A DNA stretch of 64,000 nt from UBA6163 sp031411655 (lineage in GTDB: Bacteria > Planctomycetota > Planctomycetia > Pirellulales > Pirellulaceae): the NCBI GenBank assembly GCA_031411655.1, contig JANOBM010000040.1, positions 124,001 through 188,000 of the forward strand, given 5' to 3'. Position numbers and translations under genes: made by a program. The notes beneath the pieces are model-generated. The model made no database searches, was not told the origin of the DNA, and saw only the letters and a program-made list of their open reading frames with translations. How positions within the stretch are numbered: the first letter of the stretch is position 1; each line of letters begins with the position of its first letter. Positions 46,101 through 55,100 of this stretch are shown here, piece by piece.

Positions 46101-46357
46101 AATTTTCCGCGCAATTTGCCGCTCTCCGAAGCTGCTACCGAATGGCATTCGTAGCAATGCTCAACAAGGACCGGACGAATTTTCATCTCAAAAAAATCCG
46201 TCGGAGCCGCTTCTTCAGGCTCGGCTGCCTTTGCGGTGTTTAAGGTGATCATGCCCACTACACAAAGCCCACCAATGATGCCCCGCATCCAAAAGGAACC
46301 GTGGCGCAGGCATGACCTTGGAACAATGTGAAGTAAGAATAATGACTCAATACTCAT
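43127..46357 (-). CDS. Planctomycete cytochrome c (PSCyt1), DUF1549 and DUF1553 protein
   Basis: A protein of up to 1076 residues from ATG 46357 (an ATG at 46288 is an alternative; the frame is open to 46519). A signal peptide precedes a PSCyt1-type cytochrome domain with heme motif CYECH (Cys68, Cys71, His72). The DUF1549 block follows (about 190-410; ARHWMDIARFAESYGYE, AWMATGFLSAG), then a variable beta-rich section (about 480-720) and the C-terminal DUF1553 block (RVIVNRLWQHHFGAGI, DFGATGQPPSHPMLLEWLA, PRRLEAEAIRDSVLAVSG). Such proteins partner with DUF1501 proteins and are thought to act on polysaccharides or surface glycans, with electron transfer through the heme; this is unproven. Confidence 0.93.
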   Translation of the reverse strand: MSIESLFLLHIVPRSCLRHGSFWMRGIIGGLCVVGMITLNTAKAAEPEEAAPTDFFEMKIRPVLVEHCYECHSVAASESGKLRGKLLLDSRDAMRSGGESGPAVVPGDLDASLIIAALRYEAFEMPPAGKLSDNVISDFERWIREGAIDPREGAAIAKSRTIDIEAGKKFWSFQPLAKVVVPDEMASSDDNNVTVPHPIDRFIIEKQKWVGLTMSPIASPRILIRRAWFDLLGIPPTPDEMQEWLRRLSQSVTGRTTVDQQAWEELIEYLLDRPEYGERWARHWMDIARFAESYGYEQDYDRPNAYHYRDFLIRAFNSDMPFDQFVQWQLAGDELEPSNPEAWMATGFLSAGAFPTQLTETEFESTRYNELDDMVSTTSLAFLGLSIGCARCHDHKFDPISAVDYYRMAGVFTSAIRCESAFDLDPEQNRAIREQHQSKLELARDELRQFETQSLPAQFFGWLKSSSSHENTQMRWRLLDGELKSSGGTSFQKLGDGSFLAMGDAPQQEVLTFETEGVRGDLAVIRVEALEDASLPRRGPGRADNGNFALGDFQVAWIEPQGQLQPIALASAAATHEQNRDSLSVAASIDSDPVSGWAIDGQIGQSQAGVFRPSTTMTWDGERRFRLTLVFNHPNGRHAMGRLRFSISSDPNATPVIGDQGPPDQVLACLERLRARVSDIDAFSAELLNDDWKVGIAWYQAQMPQWIELNAKAMELEKSGPALRMTNVQVTSEGLPILPHHANDRGYPHHYPETFVLRRGDVTQRVEVAEPGFPKVLTRGSDPWRPAPLSEQQDRNPKSSYRRAALATWLTDPNEGTGALAARVIVNRLWQHHFGAGIVTTPNDFGATGQPPSHPMLLEWLASQLVAEGWRLKPLHRSIMTSGTYMQSNRLSNDSRSQIDLENRLLWHRPPRRLEAEAIRDSVLAVSGLLDRRMYGPGTLDPNMKRRSVYFFIKRSELIPSMMLFDWPEHLASVGQRQSTTVAPQALLFMNNPQTRECAEALAAAVLKPELGETIRLVFDRTLGRPPTDREQIAALEFIGSDQRVRDGTGGTSAIQLAVADFCQMVFSMNEFIYVD

Positions 46358-46693
46358 ATTAAAACTCACCCGAGGGGGTAGACATTCGGCAACCACTAAC
46401 GGTCGACAAAACGACTGCCCGAAACTCGCAGGGGTATCGGCTCTCAGTAGCGACGCGCAATGCCAACGTGCACCGAGAACGCGCAAACGACAACGCGCAA
46501 CAACGACGGCCACGTTCATTCAATCGAAGCGATTTGAAGACTACGGCTCCCGCCATTTTACTTCAATTGTTGACCTGCGAGCAAAGCAACGACGCCGAGA
46601 GACGATGTATTTTTCCGAAACACAATGCAAAATGTTGACGTTATCGAAGCAACGGACTGGCTCCGATTCATGATACGAAGTCGTACTCAGTCC
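46358..46693. other. Intergenic space upstream of DUF1549/1553 gene
   Basis: About 336 bases between the end of the last gene of the Tol/TPR operon and the start of the DUF1549/1553 gene, both on the minus strand. The word ACGCGCAA occurs three times (46453, 46479, 46493), read as TTGCGCGT on the transcribed strand, spaced 26 and 14 bases apart. No terminator for the upstream operon was recognised. Confidence 0.45.
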
Positions 46694-48307
46694 TTACTCC
46701 TCAGCCGCACCACCCAGCGTGATACTGATTTTGTATTTTTGCTGAAGATGGGCATGAGCCTGGCTGGCGTGTCCATCCTTGGGGAATCGTTTGCAAACCA
46801 GTTGGAACGCCTGAATCGCAGCTTCTTTCTCTCCTGCTTCCTCTCGTGTATAGGCGATCTGCAACAACGCCCAAGGCGCGGATGCGTTGTCAGATGTCAC
46901 TTGGTTATAGAGAAGGATTGCCTCCTTTGCTTGCTTTAGCTGCCGGTGGCACCATGCCATTTGTTTGTAATTCTCGGGAAAGTTTTCGCATTGCCGGAAA
47001 TGGCCGATGGCGTCTTTAAACTGTCCTGCATCGCGGTACGTACACCCCACCTCCCATCGCCATCGCGATGCTTGGGCGCTATCCTGCTGAACCAGTTGTT
47101 CGTAAACCATGATGGCGTCTGCCCACTTCCCCGCCGCACGAAACGTTGCGGCCAGTTCGGGATTCCAGCGAATGGCATGTTCCCGGTCTTGAGCAATCAA
47201 TGAATGATACGTTTCAATTGCGGCCGCCCAATTCTGTTGTTCGCGATAACTGTAAGCGACCTGGCCCAAACCTTCGTCTTTATTTTCATATCGCCGATAC
47301 GTTGCGCGAGCCGGATCATAAGACTGCTTCGTTTTGTACCAGGTTGCCAAACGGCCCAAAGCCTCGTCATCAGGGCTTAAGTTCTTCAATACTGCTTCGT
47401 AAGTAGCTGGAACCGATTCATCGCGTCCGGAGAGTGACGTAAGGTCCGCGATTGCCAACAAGCATTGCCTCGCTAATTGTTTGGATTCAGGCGACGTTTG
47501 CTCGTTCGATACCTGCTCCTTGAACCAAAGTATCGCGTCAGTAGCCAACTTATCACCTTTGGCTTTCGACTCCGATTGGGCTACAAGTTCGCTCACTGGC
47601 CCACGAACACTTTGTGCAATCTGCGCCGGCAATTGGTCCGGTGGGAAGGTCGTTGCTAGTGCCCGAACCCCTTCATCAAAAGCTGCTTCTCGAAACAATT
47701 GAATTGCATATTGTTGGGATGCTTGTGAGCACAGGCCGATCGTCAGGTTGGTCCGCGGGATCTCAAAAGTCATCCGCTTCCAAATATTTATTTTTGCATT
47801 TAAATCATTTTCGACGTTGGCGATGGCGATCAGTTCATTGAGCGATTGGACAGCAGCGATATGCTGGGGGTACTTGGTGACGACACCCTGTAGAGATGTC
47901 TTCGCTTCCTTCAGTCGGCCAATTTCACGCTGGGTTCGCCCAATGTAAAACGCGGCAGCAATTGCTTGGGGTGACTCTGGCCAATAGTCGATAACGGTTT
48001 GAAAGCCGTCCTTGATCGCTGTGTTTTGCTGACGAAGCTTGACCAGTGCCAAGCTCCATCGCAGTTGAGCGTAGGGGGCACCGTTGCTGGCTTCATAAAG
48101 TTCGATGAACTTTTCATACTCGTCTGCTGCCGTTTTCCAGTTTTGTTCTTGCCAATACTTTTCTGCGATTTGCATTTGGTATCGTTCAACTTCTCGCAGT
48201 TTTTTCCACTCATCGATTCCAAACTCGGACAAATCCTGCGCTCTCACGAATGCGGATCCGACAACGAAAGCAAGCACAAAGCAAAGAGCAATGATTCGCT
48301 GAGTCAT
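46694..48307 (-). CDS. Exported TPR-repeat protein (last gene of Tol/TPR operon)
   Basis: A 537-residue protein with a signal peptide (about residues 1-23, ending FVRA). It is almost entirely TPR/SEL1-like helical repeats: pairs such as AEKYWQEQNWKTAADEYEKF, AAAFYIGRTQREIGRLKEAK and ATYRRYENKDEGLGQVAYSY. The hydrophobic spacing suggests eight to ten repeats. It starts four bases inside the preceding DUF4159 gene's end, so translation is coupled. Exported TPR proteins near Tol/Exb genes resemble YbgF/CpoB-type partners, which coordinate with TolQRA in E. coli. No catalytic domain is seen. Confidence 0.85.
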   Translation of the reverse strand: MTQRIIALCFVLAFVVGSAFVRAQDLSEFGIDEWKKLREVERYQMQIAEKYWQEQNWKTAADEYEKFIELYEASNGAPYAQLRWSLALVKLRQQNTAIKDGFQTVIDYWPESPQAIAAAFYIGRTQREIGRLKEAKTSLQGVVTKYPQHIAAVQSLNELIAIANVENDLNAKINIWKRMTFEIPRTNLTIGLCSQASQQYAIQLFREAAFDEGVRALATTFPPDQLPAQIAQSVRGPVSELVAQSESKAKGDKLATDAILWFKEQVSNEQTSPESKQLARQCLLAIADLTSLSGRDESVPATYEAVLKNLSPDDEALGRLATWYKTKQSYDPARATYRRYENKDEGLGQVAYSYREQQNWAAAIETYHSLIAQDREHAIRWNPELAATFRAAGKWADAIMVYEQLVQQDSAQASRWRWEVGCTYRDAGQFKDAIGHFRQCENFPENYKQMAWCHRQLKQAKEAILLYNQVTSDNASAPWALLQIAYTREEAGEKEAAIQAFQLVCKRFPKDGHASQAHAHLQQKYKISITLGGAAEE

Positions 48308-49776
48308 TTTTCTAACCCTTTCGTCTGCAAGCGTTTTGAGTACTCCGCGTAAGCGTAATTGATGACATTAGCGCCGAGCTTGAAGCATGAGTCGTAAATC
48401 TCACGAGGCACCCCTGCATGGCCGTCCGCCCATGCGTCGCTGATGTCACCTGGGTGATAGTACACCAGCCATCTTCCATCTGCGGACCAGCCAATCGCCT
48501 CTTTTCCACCGTGTGGTACGACGTAAGGTAACGCAGGTATGGAAAAGGGTACTCGGTGAATGATGTCATCGAGCGGTACCGATACGGGCGGAATTTCGGG
48601 GAGTACGCGATACATCAGCGCCATGAACTGGTTGTGAAAATGTCCGCTGCCTGAAGACACAAATAACATTCCATGTTTATCGCGGAGGTACTCGCGAAGA
48701 GTCTTTACATCACTATTGGATAATGAAAGATTCTGCTGGCCCGTTAAGAAAACCAAAGGGGGACTTTTATCTCGGGCAAAGTCTCCCAATTGTGAGATCC
48801 TCAATGATTCGCTTTTTTCGGCGACTTTCTGCGGCGTAAGAATTCCATACTCCAACAGCATGTTTGCATCGCCGCCAATTCCAAAATTTAGATCCCAATC
48901 ACCGCCGTCGTACTCCAAGCGAAACAATTGGATGCGGCCAGTGCTTGTGCCGCCCGCATACCCCGCTCCGCTCCCCTCTCCATAACCAATCGTATACTCG
49001 TGTGCCGTGATTTCTTCTAGTTGCAATTTCACCTCATCAATCGGTGGAACTTCAAACTTGATGGAACTGAAAGGATTGACGACATATTTTTTGCGGATGA
49101 CTTTTTCAATCCTTACCCTTTGAGCAATCGCCATCTGTTTACCACCGCCCGCAGGCATTTCAAACACTCGCTGACATCCAGGCAACTGTGACAGGAGCAG
49201 CGTCCCAGCCCAGAATAGCCCCGAATAGGTCAGCAGAGTTAGCGTGGATTGCTTGAGTTTCTGGCTTTTGCGACCGTAATACCAGGCATTTGGATTACCC
49301 GGATGCCATGCCCGAGGGCCGCTAGTTCGATGTGTCTTATTAAGCAGAGAAAGGGATAATTGACCTCCATCGCTGGCAGCGTCGATTTGACTCAATTCAT
49401 AGCGACGCGAAGTGCGTTCGAGTCCCCAGACGATCCATGCGAGTCCGCCACTGAATAGTCCAAGCATGCCTGCCACAACCAGGCCCGATCGAAGACTGGT
49501 AAAGCCTATCGTCTCCGCAGTTGCGACGGATGCATGCCACCACACCGGATAGGTTAGCGATAGAACGATCACTAAATGAAGCTTAGGTGTCCCGGGTTGT
49601 AGTGCCCCTCGGATCCACAACACGCTGAGCGGAATTGAAATCAGGGCGATTCCCGCAGCGAGCCATGTCGGTATCCACTGTGCTAGATGTGCAAGAGCGA
49701 CAATGCCCCACACTACCGCAAAGCCGAGCGTAATGCGGGGCAAACGGGAATCGTAGAGGCGAGGTGACAAGTGCAT
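48304..49776 (-). CDS. DUF4159 membrane protein
   Basis: A 490-residue protein with about four hydrophobic spans in the first 220 residues and a C-terminal DUF4159 domain from about 245 (YTIGYGEGSGAGYAGG, RLEYDGGDWDLNFG, QLGDFARDKSPPLVFLTG). DUF4159 proteins are commonly found beside MoxR, BatA or Tol-like genes and are thought to be Rossmann-like binding modules. The glycine-rich stretch and the buried GQQN, SSGSGHFHNQ segments are typical of the family. It lies 15 bases from the small membrane-protein gene and overlaps the last TPR gene by four bases. Function unknown. Confidence 0.88.
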   Translation of the reverse strand: MHLSPRLYDSRLPRITLGFAVVWGIVALAHLAQWIPTWLAAGIALISIPLSVLWIRGALQPGTPKLHLVIVLSLTYPVWWHASVATAETIGFTSLRSGLVVAGMLGLFSGGLAWIVWGLERTSRRYELSQIDAASDGGQLSLSLLNKTHRTSGPRAWHPGNPNAWYYGRKSQKLKQSTLTLLTYSGLFWAGTLLLSQLPGCQRVFEMPAGGGKQMAIAQRVRIEKVIRKKYVVNPFSSIKFEVPPIDEVKLQLEEITAHEYTIGYGEGSGAGYAGGTSTGRIQLFRLEYDGGDWDLNFGIGGDANMLLEYGILTPQKVAEKSESLRISQLGDFARDKSPPLVFLTGQQNLSLSNSDVKTLREYLRDKHGMLFVSSGSGHFHNQFMALMYRVLPEIPPVSVPLDDIIHRVPFSIPALPYVVPHGGKEAIGWSADGRWLVYYHPGDISDAWADGHAGVPREIYDSCFKLGANVINYAYAEYSKRLQTKGLEK

Positions 49777-49791
49777 TACAGCAATAAACGA

Positions 49792-50322
49792 CTAGGGGTC
49801 GAGTCCATCAAGAAGATTATCGAGACTAGGGCTGTCCAACGGATTCGTTTTCGGGTCCGCAGCTTTGGATTCGTCGAGTCCCATGACTTCAGTCGCCTTC
49901 TCGGCATTCGGTAGCAAGTTGTTGGGTGGTTCTGCCGACGCCTTGGTCTCCTGGGAAGGCTGTTCGGCTAGTGGACTGGACTGCGCAGCCTGATCGCTCC
50001 CCGCAGGCTCCGCTCGCTCTGTAGGTTTTGGCGCGGACTGCTTGGGCTGGGGTGGGCCATAGATTAGATACGGGCCAACGGTGAAGATTACCAAGATAGC
50101 CACCACGACCATGGAAGCCTGCATCATACTCTTGAATAGTAAGCTTGCGGAGACAATGCCAATCACTTCTTGTGGTCGACGGCCCTTGAGTTTCGCTAGG
50201 AACTCGCGAAGGTCCGCCAAGCCGACAGCGTTGTGGCTTAGCGGGAGTTTTGCGGCAGGTACCTGAGGGAGGCTGCTTCGAAGTGGTGGTGGGTCAAGAG
50301 GGTCGCCTGTTTGTGTGCTCAT
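49792..50322 (-). CDS. Small single-pass membrane protein of Tol/TPR operon
   Basis: A 176-residue protein. A soluble basic N-terminal part (about 1-65) is followed by one transmembrane helix (about 69-89; MVVVAILVIFTVGPYLIYG) and then a Pro/Ala/Ser/Glu-rich tail containing KAADPKTNPLDSPSLDNL. The tail is likely disordered. Its place between the ExbD pair and DUF4159 gene, with 7 and 15 base gaps, makes it part of the operon. A TonB/TolA-like role is possible (membrane anchor plus extended Pro-rich arm), but its topology (long tail C-terminal, no TonB C-terminal fold) is not a clear match. Confidence 0.7.
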   Translation of the reverse strand: MSTQTGDPLDPPPLRSSLPQVPAAKLPLSHNAVGLADLREFLAKLKGRRPQEVIGIVSASLLFKSMMQASMVVVAILVIFTVGPYLIYGPPQPKQSAPKPTERAEPAGSDQAAQSSPLAEQPSQETKASAEPPNNLLPNAEKATEVMGLDESKAADPKTNPLDSPSLDNLLDGLDP

Positions 50323-50329
50323 TGATAAC

Positions 50330-50734
50330 TCAGGGGCGTTTGTCTTCTAGAATGTGAACCAACTCGCCACCCGCTTCGCTAATCGCTTCAATAACGGGTT
50401 CGTAGTACATCGCCGTTGCTTCCTTGTGAACCTTCAATAGCACCTTCCGTTCTCCTAACGGTGCATTGCCGAGAGTATCTTGAATTCGTTTCGCGAGTTG
50501 GGATTGGCCAATAAGCTGACCGTTAAAGTACAATTTGTTTTCGGTGTCGATCACAACACTGACTTGTGAGTTCGTTACGCCTTTTAGTTCTGTCGCGTTT
50601 GCCGGTTGCCATTGCAAATGGCTGTCATCTTGGGCACGTGCAAGGATGACAAAAAAGATCAGTAGGTTGAATGCGATGTCGCCCATCGCCATCGTGGGAA
50701 TATCCGCTTTCATCGCCCTTCGTCTGAATTTCAT
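50330..50734 (-). CDS. ExbD/TolR-family proton-channel protein (second copy)
   Basis: A 134-residue protein with an N-terminal basic segment, one transmembrane helix (about 19-33; GDIAFNLLIFFVILA) and a periplasmic ExbD-type domain (about 60-130). The key membrane aspartate of ExbD/TolR is present as Asp19 in MGDIAFNLL. The family sequence here has Asn inside the helix (AFNLL), which is a variation from E. coli ExbD. The periplasmic part ends ILEDKRP. It lies seven bases from the small membrane-protein gene. Confidence 0.92.
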   Translation of the reverse strand: MKFRRRAMKADIPTMAMGDIAFNLLIFFVILARAQDDSHLQWQPANATELKGVTNSQVSVVIDTENKLYFNGQLIGQSQLAKRIQDTLGNAPLGERKVLLKVHKEATAMYYEPVIEAISEAGGELVHILEDKRP

Positions 50735-50749
50735 TTGCGTGACCTACTT

Positions 50750-51187
50750 TTACTGTCCAATGGTCACCGTTTGAATTTCTTCTCGCTGGATAGTAATACC
50801 AGCTCCCGCATCTTGAACGGTCGTCGATATGGTAATCCAGTGGTCGTAGGGGACATCGGACTTGCTTTTAAGTACCACGATTCGATCCTCTGGACGACGT
50901 TTCCCTTCGAGGGCTTTTCGAAGTCGGACCGTTAGATCCTCAATCTTTACAGGTTCGCCGTTGAGCGTGACGACAGACCGTGAACGCGTCAGTGCCAACT
51001 CAGGGTTTTTCAATTCTGCTTGTGTCTGCTTGCTTTGTTCACTGCTTGGCAAGTCTTGGTGCCGCCCGGTATCCGGTTGTGTTGATGCGCAAACCAGGAA
51101 GAACACGATCAAATTAAAAGCGATGTCGCCTGTCGCCACTGACGCAGGTTCCACCAGTAGTTTGTTTTGTCGACGTGAACGAAGCAT
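50750..51187 (-). CDS. ExbD/TolR-family proton-channel protein (first copy)
   Basis: A 145-residue ExbD paralogue with transmembrane helix GDIAFNLIVFFLVCAS (about 20-35), key Asp20, and a periplasmic domain from about 60. It shares only the helix and general fold with the second copy, so they are likely heteromeric partners around the ExbB/TolQ pentamer, like ExbD-ExbD or TolR dimers. A Lys/Gln-rich linker (SEQSKQTQAELKN) precedes the folded domain. It lies 15 bases before the second ExbD gene and 33 bases after the TolQ gene. Confidence 0.92.
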   Translation of the reverse strand: MLRSRRQNKLLVEPASVATGDIAFNLIVFFLVCASTQPDTGRHQDLPSSEQSKQTQAELKNPELALTRSRSVVTLNGEPVKIEDLTVRLRKALEGKRRPEDRIVVLKSKSDVPYDHWITISTTVQDAGAGITIQREEIQTVTIGQ

Positions 51188-51220
51188 TTTTCTAATCTAG
51201 TCTCGGGCGATCGATTGATC

Positions 51221-52129
51221 TCATTGCGAAGTGCTAGCGCTCTTATCCGCCATCGCCAATTGTAAGGTGACGGACTCGATCAACTCTGCAGCGGATTCCT
51301 CGACGTCGAGTACAAACTCATTGATGACGCTGGTGAAATAATTAAACATCACAAATGCTGGTATCCCCACAACCAACCCAAGCACAGTGGTAAGCAATGA
51401 CACCATGATCCCCGATGCCGCCGCCTCCACGATATTCATCTGCCCCATGTTTTGAACGATGTCGTCAAACGATTGAACCATTCCCGAAACGGTCCCAAGA
51501 AAGCCGAACATGGGTGCAGCGCTAGCGACGGTCGCCAAAATGGGTAGGTGCTTTTCCATCGCCGCTACGACGTGGATCGAGTAGTCATCCATTCCCTTGA
51601 CGACCTGCTCTTCGATTTTCGCAGCGTCATATCCCAGTCGCCTAGCAACGAGATACTTTCGTAAGCCAGCACCCAGGATTGCTGGGACCGGGCCTTGTTC
51701 TCGGTCACATCGATTTAAGGCCTCTTCCACTTGATCGTTTTCTAAGAGCGATTGCACTTCGGATCGCAGGGCCTCCGCTCGTGTATTGAGCATTAAGAGC
51801 GCACGAAATCGCTCGATGATTACACCCAGTGCCAATACACCTAGCAGTAAAATAGGCCACATGAAGAGGCCGCCATCAAGCATGTACTTCATCGCACCGC
51901 TATGACACAGATCGTAGAGCCACCCCGGTTCGTCGGTGCTGCCGGCTGCAGGTGCCTGGGCACTGGTAGGCTCAGTACTCGCAGGTGCACCGGGTGGTAT
52001 TACGCCGGTCTCCGTCGCAGCCGATCCGGAAGAGAGTGTCTGGTTCTCAGTGCTTGACGGCGTCTTAGACGGCAGGTTGTCGGTCTGTGGTAACAGAACC
52101 AAAAGCAGAATAGTAGCTAAGGTTTTCAT
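51221..52129 (-). CDS. MotA/TolQ/ExbB proton-channel protein
   Basis: A 302-residue ExbB/TolQ-type protein. The ATG at 52129 begins a hydrophobic signal-like segment (about 1-16); an Ala/Pro/Thr-rich periplasmic stretch (about 25-70) follows, then TM1 (LFMWPILLLGVLALGVII), a helical cytoplasmic domain (about 110-200), and the last two helices with FGFLGTVSGMVQSF and GIMVSLLTTVLGLVVGIP. This matches ExbB architecture with an extended N-terminus. The TolQ-type TGMV/GSGM proton-path motifs are in place. It probably drives the ExbD pair and, by context, the two TPR proteins upstream. Confidence 0.94.
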   Translation of the reverse strand: MKTLATILLLVLLPQTDNLPSKTPSSTENQTLSSGSAATETGVIPPGAPASTEPTSAQAPAAGSTDEPGWLYDLCHSGAMKYMLDGGLFMWPILLLGVLALGVIIERFRALLMLNTRAEALRSEVQSLLENDQVEEALNRCDREQGPVPAILGAGLRKYLVARRLGYDAAKIEEQVVKGMDDYSIHVVAAMEKHLPILATVASAAPMFGFLGTVSGMVQSFDDIVQNMGQMNIVEAAASGIMVSLLTTVLGLVVGIPAFVMFNYFTSVINEFVLDVEESAAELIESVTLQLAMADKSASTSQ

Positions 52130-52143
52130 GCAAAATCCGAGGG

Positions 52144-55100
52144 TCACTCTTCGTCAACACTATTTGCTTCAGATTCGAACTGTGCCAACATCTCTGGCAA
52201 TGCTAAACGACCGCGCGCATACTTCGCCGCTTCGCTGTCTGGATGCTTCCATCGGCAATTGTTGTAACAGATAAACGCCTGGCGATTGTTATTGGCCATG
52301 CGATAGCTCTCGCCCGCCCAAAAAAACGCATCCGCGGTCAAGTCATCTTTGGGGAATGTGTCGACAAATTTGTCAAACGATTTTCCCGCAGCCTCGTAAT
52401 TTAAGGCTTTGTGGTAGCACTGTCCGACACGAAACGCTATCCGCGGCGCATTGGAGTGGCTCTCAAATCGCTCCAGGAACTTTTCGCCGACCTGAGCTGC
52501 GACTTCGTACTTTTCGTTCTTATAAAAGTAATCGGAAATACGAATCATGACGTTCGGAATCAGCGGACTTTTGGGGTGGGTTGCGGCCAACGTCACATAC
52601 GCTTCCAGCGCTTGGTCAAAGTCTCCCGCCTGCTCGTAACACTGCGCGAGCTTGTACTGAGCATCCGGTGCTAACGTGTGTTCGGAGAATTGAGTTAAAA
52701 TCAGCTCGTAAGCTCGAATGGCCTCGTCCCATTGTTCGAGTTCTTGCGAGAATTGCCCCATCAGATAGGCGATCCTCGGTGCGTACTTCGGGTCAGGGTA
52801 ATCTTCCATTACTTCCTGCAACACACGTCGACCGGACTCGATGTCGACCATCTTTTCTTGTTCTCGCTCCAGTTGTTTGTGGCTTTTGAACAATTCAAAA
52901 TAGCTTTCGGCAATTCGAAAGCGAGTCTCGACAGCGAGTGTTTCATCCTGAAAGGTTTTGCTGAAGGCGGCAATCAGGCCGTCTGTGCCGACGACCACGG
53001 GTAATTCAAGAATCTGCTCCAAACTTCCGGTTTCGGTACTTGCGGCCAGGTCAATGAATTTAACGCTGAGCAGATCACCAAAGAAAGTTTCCAGCATTGC
53101 GTCAGTGGTGTTTAGGTTGTCGGGTTGGGGTTTCTCGACCGCCTTGAGTTGAAGCGAGCCGGTAAACACACCGCTGTGAGAAAGTGTTTCTTCAAGCTTG
53201 ACTGTTTCTTTCTCTCCGCGTGGTGAACTTATTCCGACAGTAGAAAAGTCGCGTGCGTCGGAATGGTCGGCATCCGGATCCGATACTCTCAAGTACAAAC
53301 GCTCACCCACATGCAGTTGAGTAACTGCTTTCTCATAGTCGCGATCCGTCACCGTCAATTGACCGTTAGAAATTAATCTCCCCTGCGCATTCACGGTGTC
53401 GGGGCTTTCTTGTGGACGCCTTTGGTCTTGGTAGGTTGCAGTGATGACGTCTCGTCCGGTCAGGTTCAAGACACGCGTTACCATGCTTTCGCTAGGGGAT
53501 TGTTTTGCCTCATCGTCACTACGGCGCACCTGGCCGACAAGGTCGCGGGGCATTTCTGCGGTCACTGGAACCAAAGTTGGACTTGATTTTCCGCCCAGTT
53601 GCAGGATGACCTGTCCTACAAATCGACCTTCTTCTAATGCGACACGCTCAGCGTCTTGACCGCTGTAATCCATGTATCGCGATGAAATCTGGCACTCGAT
53701 TTCAACCATGGCTCCGTCGGACGTAGCGAGGCTTACCAAAGCCGTGCTGCGAGTGTCTTTTGCCGAGTCGGGATCCAGCACTTCGATAGTCAGAGGTGCT
53801 TCAAATGCGACACCGCTCGTCCCGAGTGGTTGCTTTTTGGGGAGGATGCTGACCTGTGGTAGTTGCGTCGAGTCGGCAGGAGGCTGAACAACGCGCGTCT
53901 CCAGAATTCGAACCTGTCCTGCGGTGGGCAGCGGAACATAAACGATCTCTTCTCTTGGCACTGAATGGCCTGGAAACGTATTGTGCGTGTCTAAAAAGCG
54001 AATCACGACTTCGTCTCCGGGTTTGACGGATAATGTCGTCGAGGCTGCGCCGTCTGTCGTATCGATTTCCTTGGTGAAAATCCCACTGTTCGACGCTGTC
54101 TCGGTAGCCTCCAAGTCCATGGGTGGCTGGTCGTTGATCTGAACCTGAAACGGAACCTTATCGGGTTGGTCCGTACGGTCTTCGTCGTAGTCTGTAATCT
54201 CGACCACGAACCGTTCACCTGGATCGACTCGCTTGAGTTCTTTACGGTTTGTATAAACTTGTCCGTTCGTAGATCGACCGAAATCATACCCAATCGCGCC
54301 AACTCGAGCGTTGTAGTAAGTGGCTTGAAGCCGACCGCTAAGAAGTTGGCTACCGACCGCATCATTCAATGTTAATTCGTCGGTATAGGTTGCCGTGACG
54401 CTGTCACCGCCAGCGATTTCGAGGACTTCATTAGTCGCTAACGCCAGCACGTCTTGCTGGGTAGGAATGTAGGGATGGGAGACGTCCGGTCCGGAAACTT
54501 CGAGGTTGCGTATTTCTAAAGACTCGCCAAGGTATTCATGGCAAACAAACTTGACGTAGCGCAGCTTCCTCTCCGGAAAACGGAATTCCCAGTCCGTCGC
54601 TTCCTGAATCACACACTCACCCTTAGCCGGTGCCAGTATCACCGACTTGAGGTCCATCAGGCCTCCACCGATGATTTCAATTGGTTTGATGGCGAGCGTT
54701 TGCTTGCCAGCGGACTCAATCAATACCGCTCCCACGCGTTGTTTTATGAAGTTGGACCAATTGCCAGTATTGGTGACGATACCGCCCAATTGCTTTCCAC
54801 CAATGTTGACTTCATAACGCCCGCCGTCGCCTTGATGAGCAAGTTCAAGCCAAATCTCGTAGGGACCTGCCGAGGGAACGTCTACCTCCCAGTTCGCCAT
54901 ATCTTCTAAAGATTGCCAATAACCGAGGGCTCCCGATGCATTTTGAGTCGTGACCCCGAACTGCTCGGTTTTCTTGACTAACTGAGCCGCGGCAGGCAGG
55001 AGCGTGATTTCAGGCTGTTGAGCAACAGCATTCAATGCATCCTGTACAGGAACTCGCGAGGCATCGAAGTCGGTTGCCCGAAATGGTCGTAGCTCGACCC

